From positions 11,563,578-11,627,577 of the forward strand of contig NC_087073.1 of assembly GCF_026151205.1 (NCBI RefSeq): a stretch of 64,000 bases of DNA. Direction: 5' to 3'. The stretch comes from Bolinopsis microptera (lineage: Eukaryota; Ctenophora; Tentaculata; Lobata; Bolinopsidae). The position numbers and the translations under genes were made by a program. Shown here one piece after another: positions 1 to 12,400 of this stretch; position 1 is the stretch's first letter, and every line of letters begins with the position of its first letter. Below the pieces are notes generated by a model. It did not search any database. It was not told where the DNA came from and saw only the letters and a list, made by a program, of their open reading frames with translations.

Positions 1-43
1 CTCCAGTTATATGATCAAGTCTGAAGTCATCAGCAGAACGCAG
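1..43 (+). other. possible 3' end of an exon at the window edge
   Basis: One frame is open from base 2 through ...SEVISRTQ and ends at CAG followed by GTATGA, a reasonable splice donor. The other two frames contain stops. Its phase (0) does not fit the next exon-like block at 5462, which needs a 1-nt carry-over. This could be the tail of a gene lying to the left, or chance. Confidence 0.2.
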
Positions 44-3000
44 GTATGACACTTTGATATATTATATATCCACTAAACCATAAAATAACCAATTATTTAA
101 ATATATCAGGGGCAATTTCGCGTACAATTACAAACCCTGATATCATATTCAGGAGATATATTAGACTGAAGACATGGAGCAGTTTTCAAGAGACAAGAAA
201 CCTAACCAATCCGTTGTCAACGAAGTCCACTGCTGTTTAGGTTAGTAACTAGATTAGTCCTATAACAGATGCATCTTCTTAAAAATTATGTGATCTAGAT
301 CATTAATGGATAATATGTATTGTTTCGTGAAGGCGGTGTGCGTTAAAGCGCCACCTAGCTCTATTAACCTTGTATTCCCTGCGTTCTTTGTATTCCTTCT
401 ATTCCTAATGGTTTTCTTTGTATTCCTTGTTTTCCTTGAAAACCATGTTGAATATCGGTCGTTAAATACTAGTAAATCATTAATGAACCCCCAATGTATT
501 TAATTATAATGAAGTTGTTTAACTTATTGATATTCAAGAAGGATTTCTCGTAGTGTTGGGGATCTTTATATCGATGTTTGGTCGAAGGTAGATGGCTGAT
601 GGACAGCTAGGACTTTGCTCCTTGTGGGTTACTCAAGCATTCTGTCCTTCTACAATCTACATTCTACAAAGTGAATTGATGTAGGATACAACGAGAGATA
701 AAGTCTTGGGTTAGAAAGAGGTCGGTAGATAAGGTCGAGCATATTATGAAGGATGCTAACTCGGGGGTAACTATAATTTAGGCATTATGTCTCAGTCTGA
801 TGAACTTAAGTTTCCTCGTCCTCAGGGAGTGGAGGCCTTCAGAAGATTAATGGCTGAAGTTGCTAGACCAATCGGGAAGATCAAAGCTTTGTGAGATTTG
901 GGTATGATTGGAATTCTCTGCTTTTTGTTCATTGTTAATAGGAGTACTGTAGATGGTTTAAGTTCCATTTAAATGTTCGTGTATAGTAGTCGCTGTGGTA
1001 ATTTTACATAAGCCCACTTATAACTGTATAAGTTCTAATAATTCTCCCAACCTCTCTTTGGGCGGTGCTCTCATGAAGTCCCTACTCCCTATTTTCATCG
1101 TCGGAGGTGTCTTGAGCCTAGATACCGGGCCTCCATATCGGTCCGTTTAAGATTTATATCTATCTCAGAAGTGATTATGATAATGCTCATCTTCTTTTTA
1201 TCGTTCCAATTTTAATGCAAACGCTACCGAATTAGTACGAGTGTATTTGTTAGTAAATGATTCGTTATCTTCAAGTAAAATAGTATACGAAACAAAGACA
1301 TAAACCCTTCTGGCGCCTACTGAAACAATATATTAACTTAATCTATTGTTTCAGTAGTCGTATAATATTAAGCAATACATTATGAAGCAATATGTCGAGA
1401 AATATTTTATAGTTATTACTTAGTTATTTTTTATTGCTGCGATGCCAGATTTACACAAATTTAGTGATTATTGATGTTTAGGTACATGTTTTCTTATAGT
1501 TTGCCCCGTGCGTTCATACAGAGTGAGTCACCCTGGGTGACTCAGAAATCTGTACCCACACGCACCCCCAATTTCAGTTAATCACAATGGCTGTGAACAT
1601 ACTCACTGTATTATCGTTTGTTTTAAAGAGATTCTTCCACGGAAAAAGTTGAACTCTGAAATCTAACTTACCGTTTGCAACCAAGTGTTTGACTATTGTT
1701 ATGAATGGACATATTTGGAAATTACAGTTACAAGGGAAAAACAAATCGATGAGTTTTTAAATTATTAAACTCGATAATAATAGAAGCTTTAAAATGTTAA
1801 CGAAGTCATAAATTCAATAGGACATTCAATAAACCAATAAATAAACATGCGAAGAGTTAAACCTTGAACCATGATATCAATAGAAACATTTAGTCACAAG
1901 ATTCCTAGGTTGTTACAAATTACGTTTAGAAATTGATACTTCCGTTGCACTGTGCATAGTAAAATTCCTTAATATGTTCATATGAAGTTCCAGATGTGAT
2001 AACAGGAAAATCAGTAAAAACAGTAACTCCCTCCTGCAACCAAGGCGCTGTATTAATTGTACAACAGACAAGCTTGATGCTGAGTGGTGTGTATGCTTTT
2101 ATGTTGAATGTTTGGGCGATCGTTTATTAGCCACACAGAATATGTTGAATGGTTATAATTCAGTACCAAACATCTAAATCATCTTAACCTTGTCTCTCCA
2201 TCCTCCTACTCATTTCACTCCCTCTTCCTACCCTTACCTTCCACACTCGGTAACGAGAAGCATAAAATAAGATCGAAGTGTTTTGAAAGTAGAAAGAAAC
2301 TCATTACCCAACAACAGAGTCTAATCTCATTTAGAAACCATCCTACTGTGAAGTTTCCTAATTGAATATGACGGCTTCTTTTGAATTTGACGGGTTCTTT
2401 TGAATTTGAAGTTGTGTTTGGTCATTTTCCTAATTCCAGCGCAATTTCAATGGTTGCAACAAAGATATTGTAAAATTCAATTTGAAGAAATCTCGCCGGT
2501 AAAGAGTTTTGGCGGGTTCTTTAAGCATGTGCAAATTGAAAAGTGCCCAACATAATCTCATGTTACCTTTATGGAATCAGCCTTGGTTGTACATCGATAA
2601 TTGTGGTGTCATCATTAAAATTTCTCATTTAATATAGCAATGAACTTTTTGTTTTGTTTCCATGTTAGCTTTGACTCCGGTATTTGACAAATTCCGCTGA
2701 TATCACATATACAGCTGATATATTAACCAGATTAAAGTTAGAATTTCTTCGTTTGGCCACCAAGAACAGTCGAATGTTTCTATTTGTGATTATTGGCTGA
2801 TTATGATTGATGATTAACGTTCAAAGAGATGCTGTAATTTAACATTTTTTTCGTTCTCTATTCGTTGAAAATACCGGATTCATGTTTAAATGTCCGATTG
2901 CTTTACGGAAAAGTTACTAGATTTCCTCATATTTAGTTCAGGCATTCATTCAATGACTATAAGTATAACTTTTCTGGCCATCTTGCAATTCAACTAGGGT

Positions 3001-3960
3001 TTTTATTCTTGCCAATATTTGCTTTGCATTTCATTGCCTCGTCAACTAAGTACTATAGTCAGTAACTTTTATAAATAATAATTGTATAATATTAATACTG
3101 CCCGCAGAAACCAATTTAAACAGTAGTATGCATGTCCAAAGTCCATTGAGCTGGATTGAGAAGCAATCCCAGCCGTGAGGAGTGACAGAAATCTTATCAA
3201 TGGCAATTTCAATTTAATAATATTACACACGAGATCTGTTGAGGACTTGATAAATTTGATATAGCGATCAAGTAAAATGTTGAAAGCAGGGAGCTCGTTT
3301 TTTAAATATCTCAGATTGCATGCATGCATGGAGCTTCTTACCGCCATGACGCATCGGTTCATTACTATCTGTCTTTTTCATTGAACGTCAATTAATCTTG
3401 GTCGGATGATGCCGTTACTATTAAAGCTTGTTAATGTTCGATTGTCTACTTTTCACTTTTAACTCGGATTACATCTGTAGTGAATTTGATGGTTTTAATT
3501 CTCGTTTCCGATTAACTGTGCTTGATACGGTCGCTACGATTTTAGCTGATGATGAGGAAACAACAGTACCTACCTGTACTTGGTGAGTGAGTGAGTGTGA
3601 CCATATCTTGTAGCTATCAGCGATTATTGATATTTTTGTTCACGATCTTTCAACCAATTATTATTAATCTGTTCAACAATTTTTGAATTTTTGGTATTAT
3701 GCTTATTGCTTATGTTAGATATAATACCACATCAGCAATAACTAATACAACTAAGACGTACTATGATTGTCAGTATTACTACTGTAAATTTTTCAATGCG
3801 TTTTGACGGGAAAGTATTACATTATCACGAAGTCACTGCAACCATTTATTTAGTTGTCAGATAGTTGATGGAAGGGTCACAGCCAGCTTTTAAGCCACGA
3901 AAAGCAGTGACAGGTTGTTATCTTGCTTTAGATACCCGGGCCGGCTCATTTACAATATTA
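44..3960. other. no recognisable gene
   Basis: AT-rich sequence without a convincing splice-bounded coding block. The only peptide that looks compositionally protein-like is a 35-codon reading frame at 787-894 (MSQSDELKFPRPQGVEAF...), bounded by stops on both sides. It may be a decayed transposon fragment. ORFs at 306-503 and 3069-3362 are low-complexity or hydrophobic and lack support. Confidence 0.5.
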
Positions 3961-3965
3961 CTATA

Positions 3966-4512
3966 TATAAAGCGATACGCTATATATATATACTTACTTG
4001 TGCTTGAAAAGGTCTCCTCCTATTCGTTGGAGTGGCCTGTACCACATACATAGTAACTCCTTTCTCCGGTGTATTAGACCTCTCCAATGTACCCTGTTTG
4101 TTGCTTGTTGTTCTGCATCTTCTATCGTGATGTTATCGACACCTGTGAAGATTGCTGCATCCTCCCGGAAACATGACAACCAGTTTTTCCGAGGTCTACC
4201 TCTTGACCTTTTACCATGCTTTGGGATCCAGTGCAGAAGATAGTTGGGTATTCTTTCTTCTGACATCCTCACCACATGGCCAAACCATCGGAGTCTAGCT
4301 GCTCGTACGAAAGTATCAACAGGGGCGATGTTAGCCCGATTAAGTACGTCAGCATTAGATACGTGATAAAACCATTTGATTTTCAGGATTCTTCTCAGAC
4401 ATCTATGATGGAACACCTCGAATCTTTTCATCTGCGTTTGTGTGGTATTCCATACCTCACTTCCATAAAGCAGTATAGTGAGGATGTATATATATCTGTT
4501 TATACCATTTTA
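3966..4512 (-). mobile_element. 3' end of an RTE-like non-LTR retrotransposon, 5'-truncated
   Basis: The minus strand encodes the C-terminal end of a LINE reverse transcriptase. It starts with LLYGSEVWNTT, continues through KRFEVFHHRCLRRILKIKW and RWFGHVVRMSEERIPNYLL, and ends near codon 3994. These are hallmarks of the connection/post-RT region of RTE-type and related LINEs. The element stops abruptly upstream near 4510, so catalytic RT motifs are absent. Its 3' end runs into a TATATA/AAGTA short tandem repeat at about 3966-3995, as is usual for RTE-like tails. Clade assignment is by motif memory only. The fragment is a dead copy. Confidence 0.8.
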
Positions 4513-5461
4513 CTGACACCATGACTTCAACTTTAACAAGACTTTCCGCGAACACCGTGAGAGATATACTTTTGAAATTATTTTGGTTGGGTCGAATGCT
4601 TTTTTGGCCTTTTGATCAGTATAAAGAAAGAAAAAATTGGCCAAGGAATAAACAATTTAGGTTCCGAAAAATGAACCCCCAGGTGGTGTCAAAATCACAA
4701 ATTATGTAAAAGTACACCTTGCAGTTTGCACATGCTTCGATCTTGCTACAATAACAACATTTCCTATTTCGAATCAAGTCATATAAGCATCATTAGAGTA
4801 GTATGAATCTGCTTCAATCGCTGCATTACACAGTTGCTTTCTTCGTATAGTCCATATTGGATTAGTTGACATAATGAAAGCTATAATAAATGTTTCATGT
4901 TGCTATAATGCTTACCTGTCACGTATGATGTACGAACCGTACGATGAACGAACGTATGATGTACGAACCGAAGTCTTCGAGAAAAGTACTATTTTAAGAT
5001 GTCGGTGGAGCATTAGCTGAGATTGGCCACCGTTGCAAGTTACTTGCAGATGCTACGATTTAAAACCAAATCAGCCGTTGCATCGTTTTATCGAACATTT
5101 TTTCACATGGAGCCGATTAAAGCATGTTTGCAGAATTTATGACTACTTGGATTGGATATTCAATTGTCAAAAATATTAGATATCCAGTGAAATATTGCAA
5201 TACATGTCCAGTTAGATAGTCAATTAAAAACTTTACTACAAATTTAAGCTTGTTACATGATCATGATGATGAGCTTGCAGTTCTAGAAGCATATCAAGAC
5301 AAAACGTTAAGAGCGTTTCAATCTTTAAAATGTTGTCGAGCGTGATACTAGAGTGATATAGAAATAAATCGAGTAATAAATAGTGAAATAGCGATTTCCA
5401 CATTTCATTTGCAGAAGTTGTTGTGATGCTGCTGCACATATCTTCACCTCTTGATCTGCAG
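4513..5461. other. intergenic, no feature recognised
   Basis: Contains a short direct duplication around 4925-4975 (two copies of an ACGTATGATGTACGAACCG-like phrase) and otherwise nothing that could be supported as coding or RNA. Confidence 0.4.
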
Positions 5462-5607
5462 GGAGAGTGATAGAGGATGACAAGAAGCGACATAGAGGTC
5501 TGGGAGGAGGAGATGGGCCTCCCAGACTCAGGACAGTGGTTGAGACGGTTAAGAACCTGCTCAATATCTCCAGGGATGTCAAGGACTGGCAGGCATCTAT
5601 GAAACAG
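5462..5607 (+). CDS. isolated exon-like coding block, gene unknown
   Basis: A 146-nt block lies between a polypyrimidine/CTGCAG acceptor and a CAG|GTACTT donor. With a 1-nt carry-over it reads 48 codons without a stop: RVIEDDKKRHRG, then GGGDGPPRLRTVVETV, then KNLLNISRDVKDWQASMKQ. Base composition is clearly richer in G+C than the flanks, as for other exons in this window. It leaves phase 0. The next gene (9476) has its own start codon, so this block probably belongs to a different transcript, or to an alternative 5' end. No family recognised. Confidence 0.4.
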
Positions 5608-5705
5608 GTACTTGCTACTCATTACATACCACTATCATTTCACAATTCCTTATATTTACGAGGCTAGGTAGATTTGCTCCTCAACACTCAATCAAATCAC
5701 CATTA

Positions 5706-7094
5706 TCAACTTAATAACACCAGAATGTGTGTGTGTCTGTGTGTTCGTGTGTTCGTGTGTAATTTCCGGTCGGTTATACAAAAAAAAACGGTAAGAGTTA
5801 CGGGACTGGTTTTTTCGGTATAGTGCCGACAAAACTCTGATGAAGCCCATAAGCAAATTGTTTTTAAATCGGCCGGTGGTAAGTGGTTTAATTGACGGTT
5901 TTGTACCACAAATGTTGCATAAACTGGCTTGAGCAGAACGGCAAGAGTTACGGGGCTTGCTCTCTATATCTCATTACTGTATAATATGTAGCTGCATTTA
6001 AGTAGCGTCATAATTGCGTTAGCCCGGGAAGATTCGCTGTAATGTTATACCATAAGCTTATTAGGGGAGGGGGACTGTTAGTGTTTGGGGTCTGTTTGGA
6101 CTGCAGAGAGAGAGAGAGAGAGAGTTCATACGACAATGTTATGCGTGTTTTCAAATATAATAGGCGGGTGTGGTGCGGAGTTGACAAGGGTTAATTTCTA
6201 TAACGATTTAAATAAAAATAGAAAGCGGTTCAAGACGGGAGTGATGAGGTGTAATACTCGGTGTTCAGACCTTATGATCATGGAATGTGGTGCCTCATGG
6301 CTAATAATGACTTAATTATCCACAAGAACTAACTGATTAACTTACTCGGGATTATTACGTCGGGTTTATTAACGACCGGTTAAAATATGGTTCGGGAAAA
6401 ATATGGCGAAATTGCTCAAAACCCACCACATTTTCCCGGTCGCCATTTTACCGGTGTCCAACCTTTCAATTTTAGATTCAAAAATTTTGTCTCAGATGTA
6501 AATTTCCTTATTAGAGATAAGCAAGTTTAGAAATTTTCGCAATTATGAATAAATGACTGATGAAACTGAGTCATGTTATTGACAGTTTTAATTAATTCAA
6601 GTTTTAATTTAACTGTTACTTTTACTTTAAGTCCTATTTCATTATGTAGAGATAGTCAATACCTAAGAAATTAAAAATTGGCCTATTTAAATCAACTTTG
6701 ACAATAAGGATATATGACAAGAATTGGGCAAAAAGGTGAATTTTTTGCAATTTTAGCCAAATGAAGTCGAAAAACCTACAACAAGTGTCCCAATAGTCTT
6801 CTTTAGTGAATATAAGACAACGATTAAAATATGAGCACCCATACCCCTTGGGAACCCTAAAAGCTGAGACGGTGGGTTTATTAACGACCGGTGAAAATGT
6901 GGTTCGGGAAAAATATGGCGAAATTACCCTAAACCCGCCACTTTATCCCGGTCATAATTATCCCGAGTAAGATATGAGATTATTGTTTAAGAAACTATTG
7001 GGTCACCTAATGCGGGTTTTGACTCAGCGGGTAATTACTCCTACCCTTTTTAACTGCAGCAGTGAAATCCCGGCCGAAGGCCGGGTTACACTAG
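5706..7094 (+). mobile_element. Helitron-like element (non-autonomous), with a nested insertion
   Basis: The 5' end TCAACTTAATAA.. follows an A. The 3' end is a GC hairpin (CCCGGCC-GAA-GGCCGGG at about 7071-7087), then TTACACTAG followed by T. A TC start, a subterminal hairpin, a CTAG end and insertion between A and T are the diagnostic Helitron features. The first ~230 bp (the GTGTGTAATTTCC and GGTAAGAGTTACGGGACTGG region, and the block with GCCGGTGGTAAGTGG) are shared with copies at 43689-44013 and 57150-57584. No Rep/helicase ORF is visible. The middle is occupied by an inverted-repeat element (6341-6971). Confidence 0.7.
6341..6971. mobile_element. inverted-repeat element nested in the Helitron-like copy
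   Basis: Ends are CTTACTCGGGAT.. on the left and ..ATCCCGAGTAAG on the right. Just inside both ends the phrase GGGTTTATTAACGACCGG, then AAAATATGGTTCGGG, occurs in the same orientation (6355-6415 and 6870-6930), giving a direct subterminal repeat. No coding capacity. Target-site duplication not clear. Confidence 0.55.
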
Positions 7095-9475
7095 TAACCC
7101 TACAATCCAAGATGCTCGTTGAATAATCATTATCTGATAATTATCTGATCATTATCTGATCGTGTTACTGTGTTAGCGGCATGACACCTAGCATGGATCT
7201 GGATTGCATTCTAATAGTCTAATATCATGTATAATATGGCGCTATCAGTGCTGGCCACAGTATTAATAGCGTGCACGTTGTTGCCACTTAGTAGTGGTGC
7301 AGAAAAACACAATATGCCGACAAGCACTGTTTAGACGTCACACTGTCAGAAAACACTGCCAGGAGAGACGCTGTGGGAGCTGTATTTCAAGTTGTGCACT
7401 TTGGTTGTGCACTTTAGCACTCAGTTGCACTTTAGTTGCACTCATGTATTGTCCCTTACTGTTATTCAGGTGTTCGCGAGCCTACTTCATGCCATTTTCA
7501 TCCATTCTCAGTCTTATGAAGTGTTGTTATTTTTGCTCGTGCAGCAATTAATCATTCAACTGCTGACTTATAACGTCAACCGTTTCTGCTGCTTTCAGTA
7601 GTGTGCAGCTTTGCACCTATATATACTATACTATACTACCCTGAATATAGAATACAACGGTATTTGCACCTACCCTGAATATAGAATACACCGGTATTTG
7701 ACAACATTATTAGTAAAAGTTATAAAAGTAGATTGTGGAATTTCCGATCAATCTCACACACACGTTGTTTTTCACGTTGTATCTTGGCATGTGCATTCTG
7801 TTCGTATATAGCTGTTGAATAATGGAAAGATGCTGATCAGCTCAGTTTTGGTCGCTTCTTATCTATTCTGAGCCCAGCTTGGATCTTCAGTGGTTTCACA
7901 TGCTCATTTTCCTCTTTTAGTGTAAGAATTAAGGAATATTCACCCAATAAAGTTACAAAACAAAAATCATTCGGGATAAAATTCTCGAGTGTGTGCACAT
8001 GGGTATGCCGAGCAAATTGCACTGTTTCTTGATATATAATGCATAACATACAATATATAATGCATAATATATGACGCATTATGTCACCGGTTGGGGAAGT
8101 CTATTTAAATCGATCGGTTCAATTTATCAGAACTCTAACTAGGAAAGCTAATGACTGCTCACGGGCTCACCTTGACAAATTCTATTTGACATGTTTCTTC
8201 TAACAAATTGTAAATTGAATCCGGTTATAATTAGAAGTAAATTCAACATAACTCTTCACTCATTAAAGTGGCCGTAAAGACATTAGGGAAGAGATGGTAA
8301 CAATATTTCGTTGCCATGGCAGCAAATGAGCCAGAGTAAAATGGCCACATGTCATTACTCTAGGTGGTATACAATATGTACACTACTACTACTAGCTATC
8401 CTCATTATCGATTTTCTTCAGAAACGTCTGGACTCCGCCTTTTGTTTTTAAAGTTTTTCAGTGCTTTACCATTATGCTGCAATGTTTGGTTGCTAGGTTG
8501 TTGTTACGCAGCCTCTAGTGATTTGGATATTTGTATCCTGATAATGTAACCTCGTAATTTGAGACCGCAGTATATCCGGTTCTGTCTGATTCGATACGAG
8601 TTTAACATTGCTAGATATCATTTTCTCACTTGCTTACTTGTACCACCAACAATTCACAGAATATGCATTCGAAATCATAATTCATCAGTCATCGACAATC
8701 AAGCAAATATCGTGTACTACACGAGCAACAATTTTAGATCTTGTGCTTACTTCATTTGTATTCTCTATACTAAAGCTCTGTGCTACCTGCATTTTTGGTT
8801 TAGACTCTTTCTGCGGTTCAGTTTTATTGGTTTCTTGTCACTTTGAATGAGGTGAACTAAAGGTGGGATTAAAGCATCGGCTCCGGCTTGATTTTTAAAA
8901 TTGTTTAAATATTAAATATTATTATTTTAAATATTTAATATTGTTTCACGTTCTATGCACGAATTGGGTTCCCTTTATCGGTTATCGGTAGGGATTTATC
9001 ACTGATAACCGGTAGTGAAAAGTTGCCTTATAATCAGTGATGATTTTATCGCCGCAAATATTAGTTGCAAACCGGCCTATAAAGCAATGAAAGGCATTAG
9101 TTTGGTCAAATCAAACGGAACATATGCTATCAGACTTTCAACTGACTAAGGCAGGGTTAAAACAGTTTCGACGCTAGCAACGATCCCCTTTTACATAGTT
9201 CCACTAAAATGATAATTTAAGATTAAATATGTATAGTGATAGGTAAATAAAGTCAAAAATATTATAAAACGGTAGGGATAAAGTATACTGAAACTAAGTA
9301 AACGTAGTCGACACGTCATAAAACGAACTGACCCAAATTAAACTGAAAGATCTCCCGCGTAATTTCCCGCGCAATTTTAAAACTCCGTGTACGAGTAGAT
9401 GTCGATGATAGCCGTTCATATAATTAACCCCACGTTTATATAACGACCCCTCAGGCTAAAGTAAAAGCAGAGAAA
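7095..9475. other. intergenic, upstream of the WD-repeat gene
   Basis: No coding block supported. A ~34-bp direct duplication sits at about 7636-7703 (TACCCTGAATATAGAATACA repeated). The 9300-9475 stretch precedes the start codon of the WD-repeat gene and probably holds its promoter and 5' UTR; no TATA box or initiator could be assigned with confidence. Confidence 0.4.
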
Positions 9476-12400
9476 ATGAAGGGGGCTAATCCTCAGAGAA
9501 GGCCTAGTGTCCACGAGCCTATTATACAAAGGTAGGGACAATATTTCAGGATAGGGACCGAAGGAGAAGGCTCGATTCTAACTTCTGCTATTTCTGTTCA
9601 TAAGTTAGTGAGACATAATTGAAAAGCACTGATGTCAGTAATATTAACGGCTCACTACTATGCAGCTTCGACACAAAAGATAACATCCAGCTGGCAGAAC
9701 ATGTGACAATAAAAGACCTGAAGGAGCTGATGAACCACTTCTCTCGGGGGGACAATGGTTCACCCTCCTCGGACATTAGGCTTGATAAGGGCCAGTTTAT
9801 GGGGGCCATTACAGAGCTGCTGGCTAACTCAAAGTGGGAGTATCTGCTGGGAAGTCCTGATTGGGAGAAACAGCTTGACATGCTCTTCAACAAGGTTAGA
9901 GACAAAACAAGGTGTTACATAAAAGGTTAGAGACAAAACACGGTGTTACATAAAAGGTTAGAGACAAAACACGGTGTTACATCGCTGTTGGAGAAAACCT
10001 CCTTATTTGCTCCAGAACCACATTATTGAACAAACCAGAACCTTAAATTATTAAAACCTCTGACGTTTTATTGCAGGTTGATGCTTCCTGCGACGGTATG
10101 GTGGATTGGAATGAGTTCTGTACCTACATGTTACTCCAATATCAGGAAAAAGACGCCGTCCATAATCGTAACGCTCCCTTCAGGTTACTAAATTTTAGTT
10201 GGTTACCAGATATGTTTAGGCTACTCAAAAATATCTTTAGTAACTCAACGAAACCTTAACTAAGATCACTAAAAAGTACTAACCGTAACTGCAGAACAGG
10301 TTGACAACTGTAACAATGTCTTCAGGAGGGAGGAAAAGTACGTTAAAGACAGTGCCAGTAAAGAGACAATAACCCGCGTGTGTTACGCTAGCAACCCCAG
10401 CAGATACCTCAGTGTTACCAGGGTAACTACACATTTGTACTATTAGATAACTCAATGTTACCAGGGTAACTACACATTTGTACTATTAGATACCTCAGTG
10501 TTACCAGGGTAACTACACATTTGTACTATTAGATACCTCAGTGTTACCAGGGTAACTACACATTTAACTCAGTGTTACCAGGGTAACTACACATTTGTAC
10601 TATTAGATAACTCAATGTTACCAGGGTAACTACACATTTGTACTATTAGATACCTCAGTGTTACCAGGGTAACTACACATGTGTACTATTAGATACCTCA
10701 GTGTTACCAGGGTAACTACACATTTGTACTATTATATACCTCAGTGTTACCAGGGTAACTACACATTTGTACTATTAGATAACTCAGTGTTACCAGGGTA
10801 ACTACACATTTGTACTATTAGATACCTCAGTGTCACCAGGGTAACTACACATTTGTACTATTAGATACCTCAGTGTTACCAGGGTAACTACACATTTGTA
10901 CTATCTGTCAATGAACACTGGATAACAGTCTCAAAAGACTTGTAATATTTTATCCGGAATAACCTAGATCCCAGCACAATAAGACTTGTGTTGCAGGATG
11001 GTAACTTATCACTGTGGTCTATGAACATGGAGCTGCAGAAATCAGTACAAGTATGCGACACTCAACCCACCTCCTCAGTGCAAACCTTCAGGCTGGTGCT
11101 ACTCCCAGAAAACAAAGGTGCCATCTTAATTAAAGACCTCTATTATACTTCTATAATTCACTGAATGGAATAACATGTTTATTGTTTAATCTGATATGCT
11201 ATATCTGACACAACTTTGAAATGTACACTAGCGCTCCCATTGTCCAGGTTATGGATAACCGACATGTGTGTGATGGAGAACGTAAACAAGCTAGTGATAA
11301 CAACCACCTCCCGGGAAATGTTCTTCTACGATATGAGCACTAAAACTTACTCCGTCCAGTTCCTTCTCTTTGGTAACAATCACAGATCATAGTTTTTTTA
11401 AATGTCTCCTCAAAAGATGTAACCTGCCAAAATAAACGGTGCCGGTCAGAACATCATAGTTCCTGAAGTTTATTTTCTGGCCATTGCCCATGTTGTCCAT
11501 GCATGTTGCATATATATCTTATCTAATTAGTCAATGATGTTAGTTACTAATGTATTCCCTCATCACCTACAGAGTTAGAGTACGTGCCATTGTGTATGAC
11601 ATATTGGTACAATAAGTCGGACCCAGGAGGCAGGAGCTTCCTTATATTCGGGGATGATAGCGGGTGTCTCCACATCTTCAACTTCCTGCAGCCCATGAAG
11701 GGCCTCTTTGAGTCCCCCACTAAGAAACAAGAGGGATATCTCAAAATCAACATGAAGGTTAGACTCTCTGTAATATTTCATGTCCTGATTTCTTACATTC
11801 TGTTCACAAATAATCCATACGCATCTTACATCTAGTTATTCTAGTTCCGAACATGCTACGAAATCAATAATAAGCTCAATTTTGCTGTATTGTTTGATCG
11901 TTTATTGATTATAAATTTTAAAGATTTCGATTACAAACTTTCTTCCATTTCTGTTTACTTTTGGTTCTTTGCTACTCGGTTTTCTTCTGCTCCAATGTGA
12001 GGCATGTAATCAAATATTTTAGCCCCACTGCCAGAAGATTGCTTCAAACACGAGAAAAATAACGTTCTCATCGTCTGGGGCAAATGATGACAGGAAACTT
12101 GATACACAAACAAGAATATCGAAACAGTTTAGCATGACAAAAAGATGTGTAGTTGAGGTGTCTGAATTCCTTGCTAAGGTGTTTGATTTTCCTTGGCTTC
12201 TGAAAGAGCATAAGGAAAGGAAGTTTCCAGTGACCCCCAAAATTAATCTTACTGAAATGTAGTGTCACCGTGTCCATAATCATAAATTCATACCCAAGCT
12301 GAAAATATGATGGTTAGTTTATCCTTGTTTGATCGAAAGTATTCGTTTGATCGAAAGTCTTCGTTTGATCGAAAGTATTCGTTTGATTTTCACTGCACTA

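Noticed and set aside
5236-5622. 128-aa and 85-aa minus-strand ORFs
   Set aside because: They are shadows of the plus-strand exon-like block at 5462-5607, with no homology-like motifs of their own.
7294-7601. Overlapping Cys/Leu-rich plus-strand ORFs near 7.3-7.6 kb
   Set aside because: Low-complexity TGCACTTT-type repeats create open frames in two phases at once; not typical of a real exon.
10403-10904. CRISPR-like array
   Set aside because: The units abut directly with no unique spacers and the context is a eukaryotic intron. The same applies to 31961-32384.
11248-11372. Acceptor at 11248 for WD-gene exon 6
   Set aside because: The CCAG at 11244-11247 looks better by sequence but leads to a stop from the phase of exon 5. 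The CTAG acceptor giving 11232 keeps the frame.
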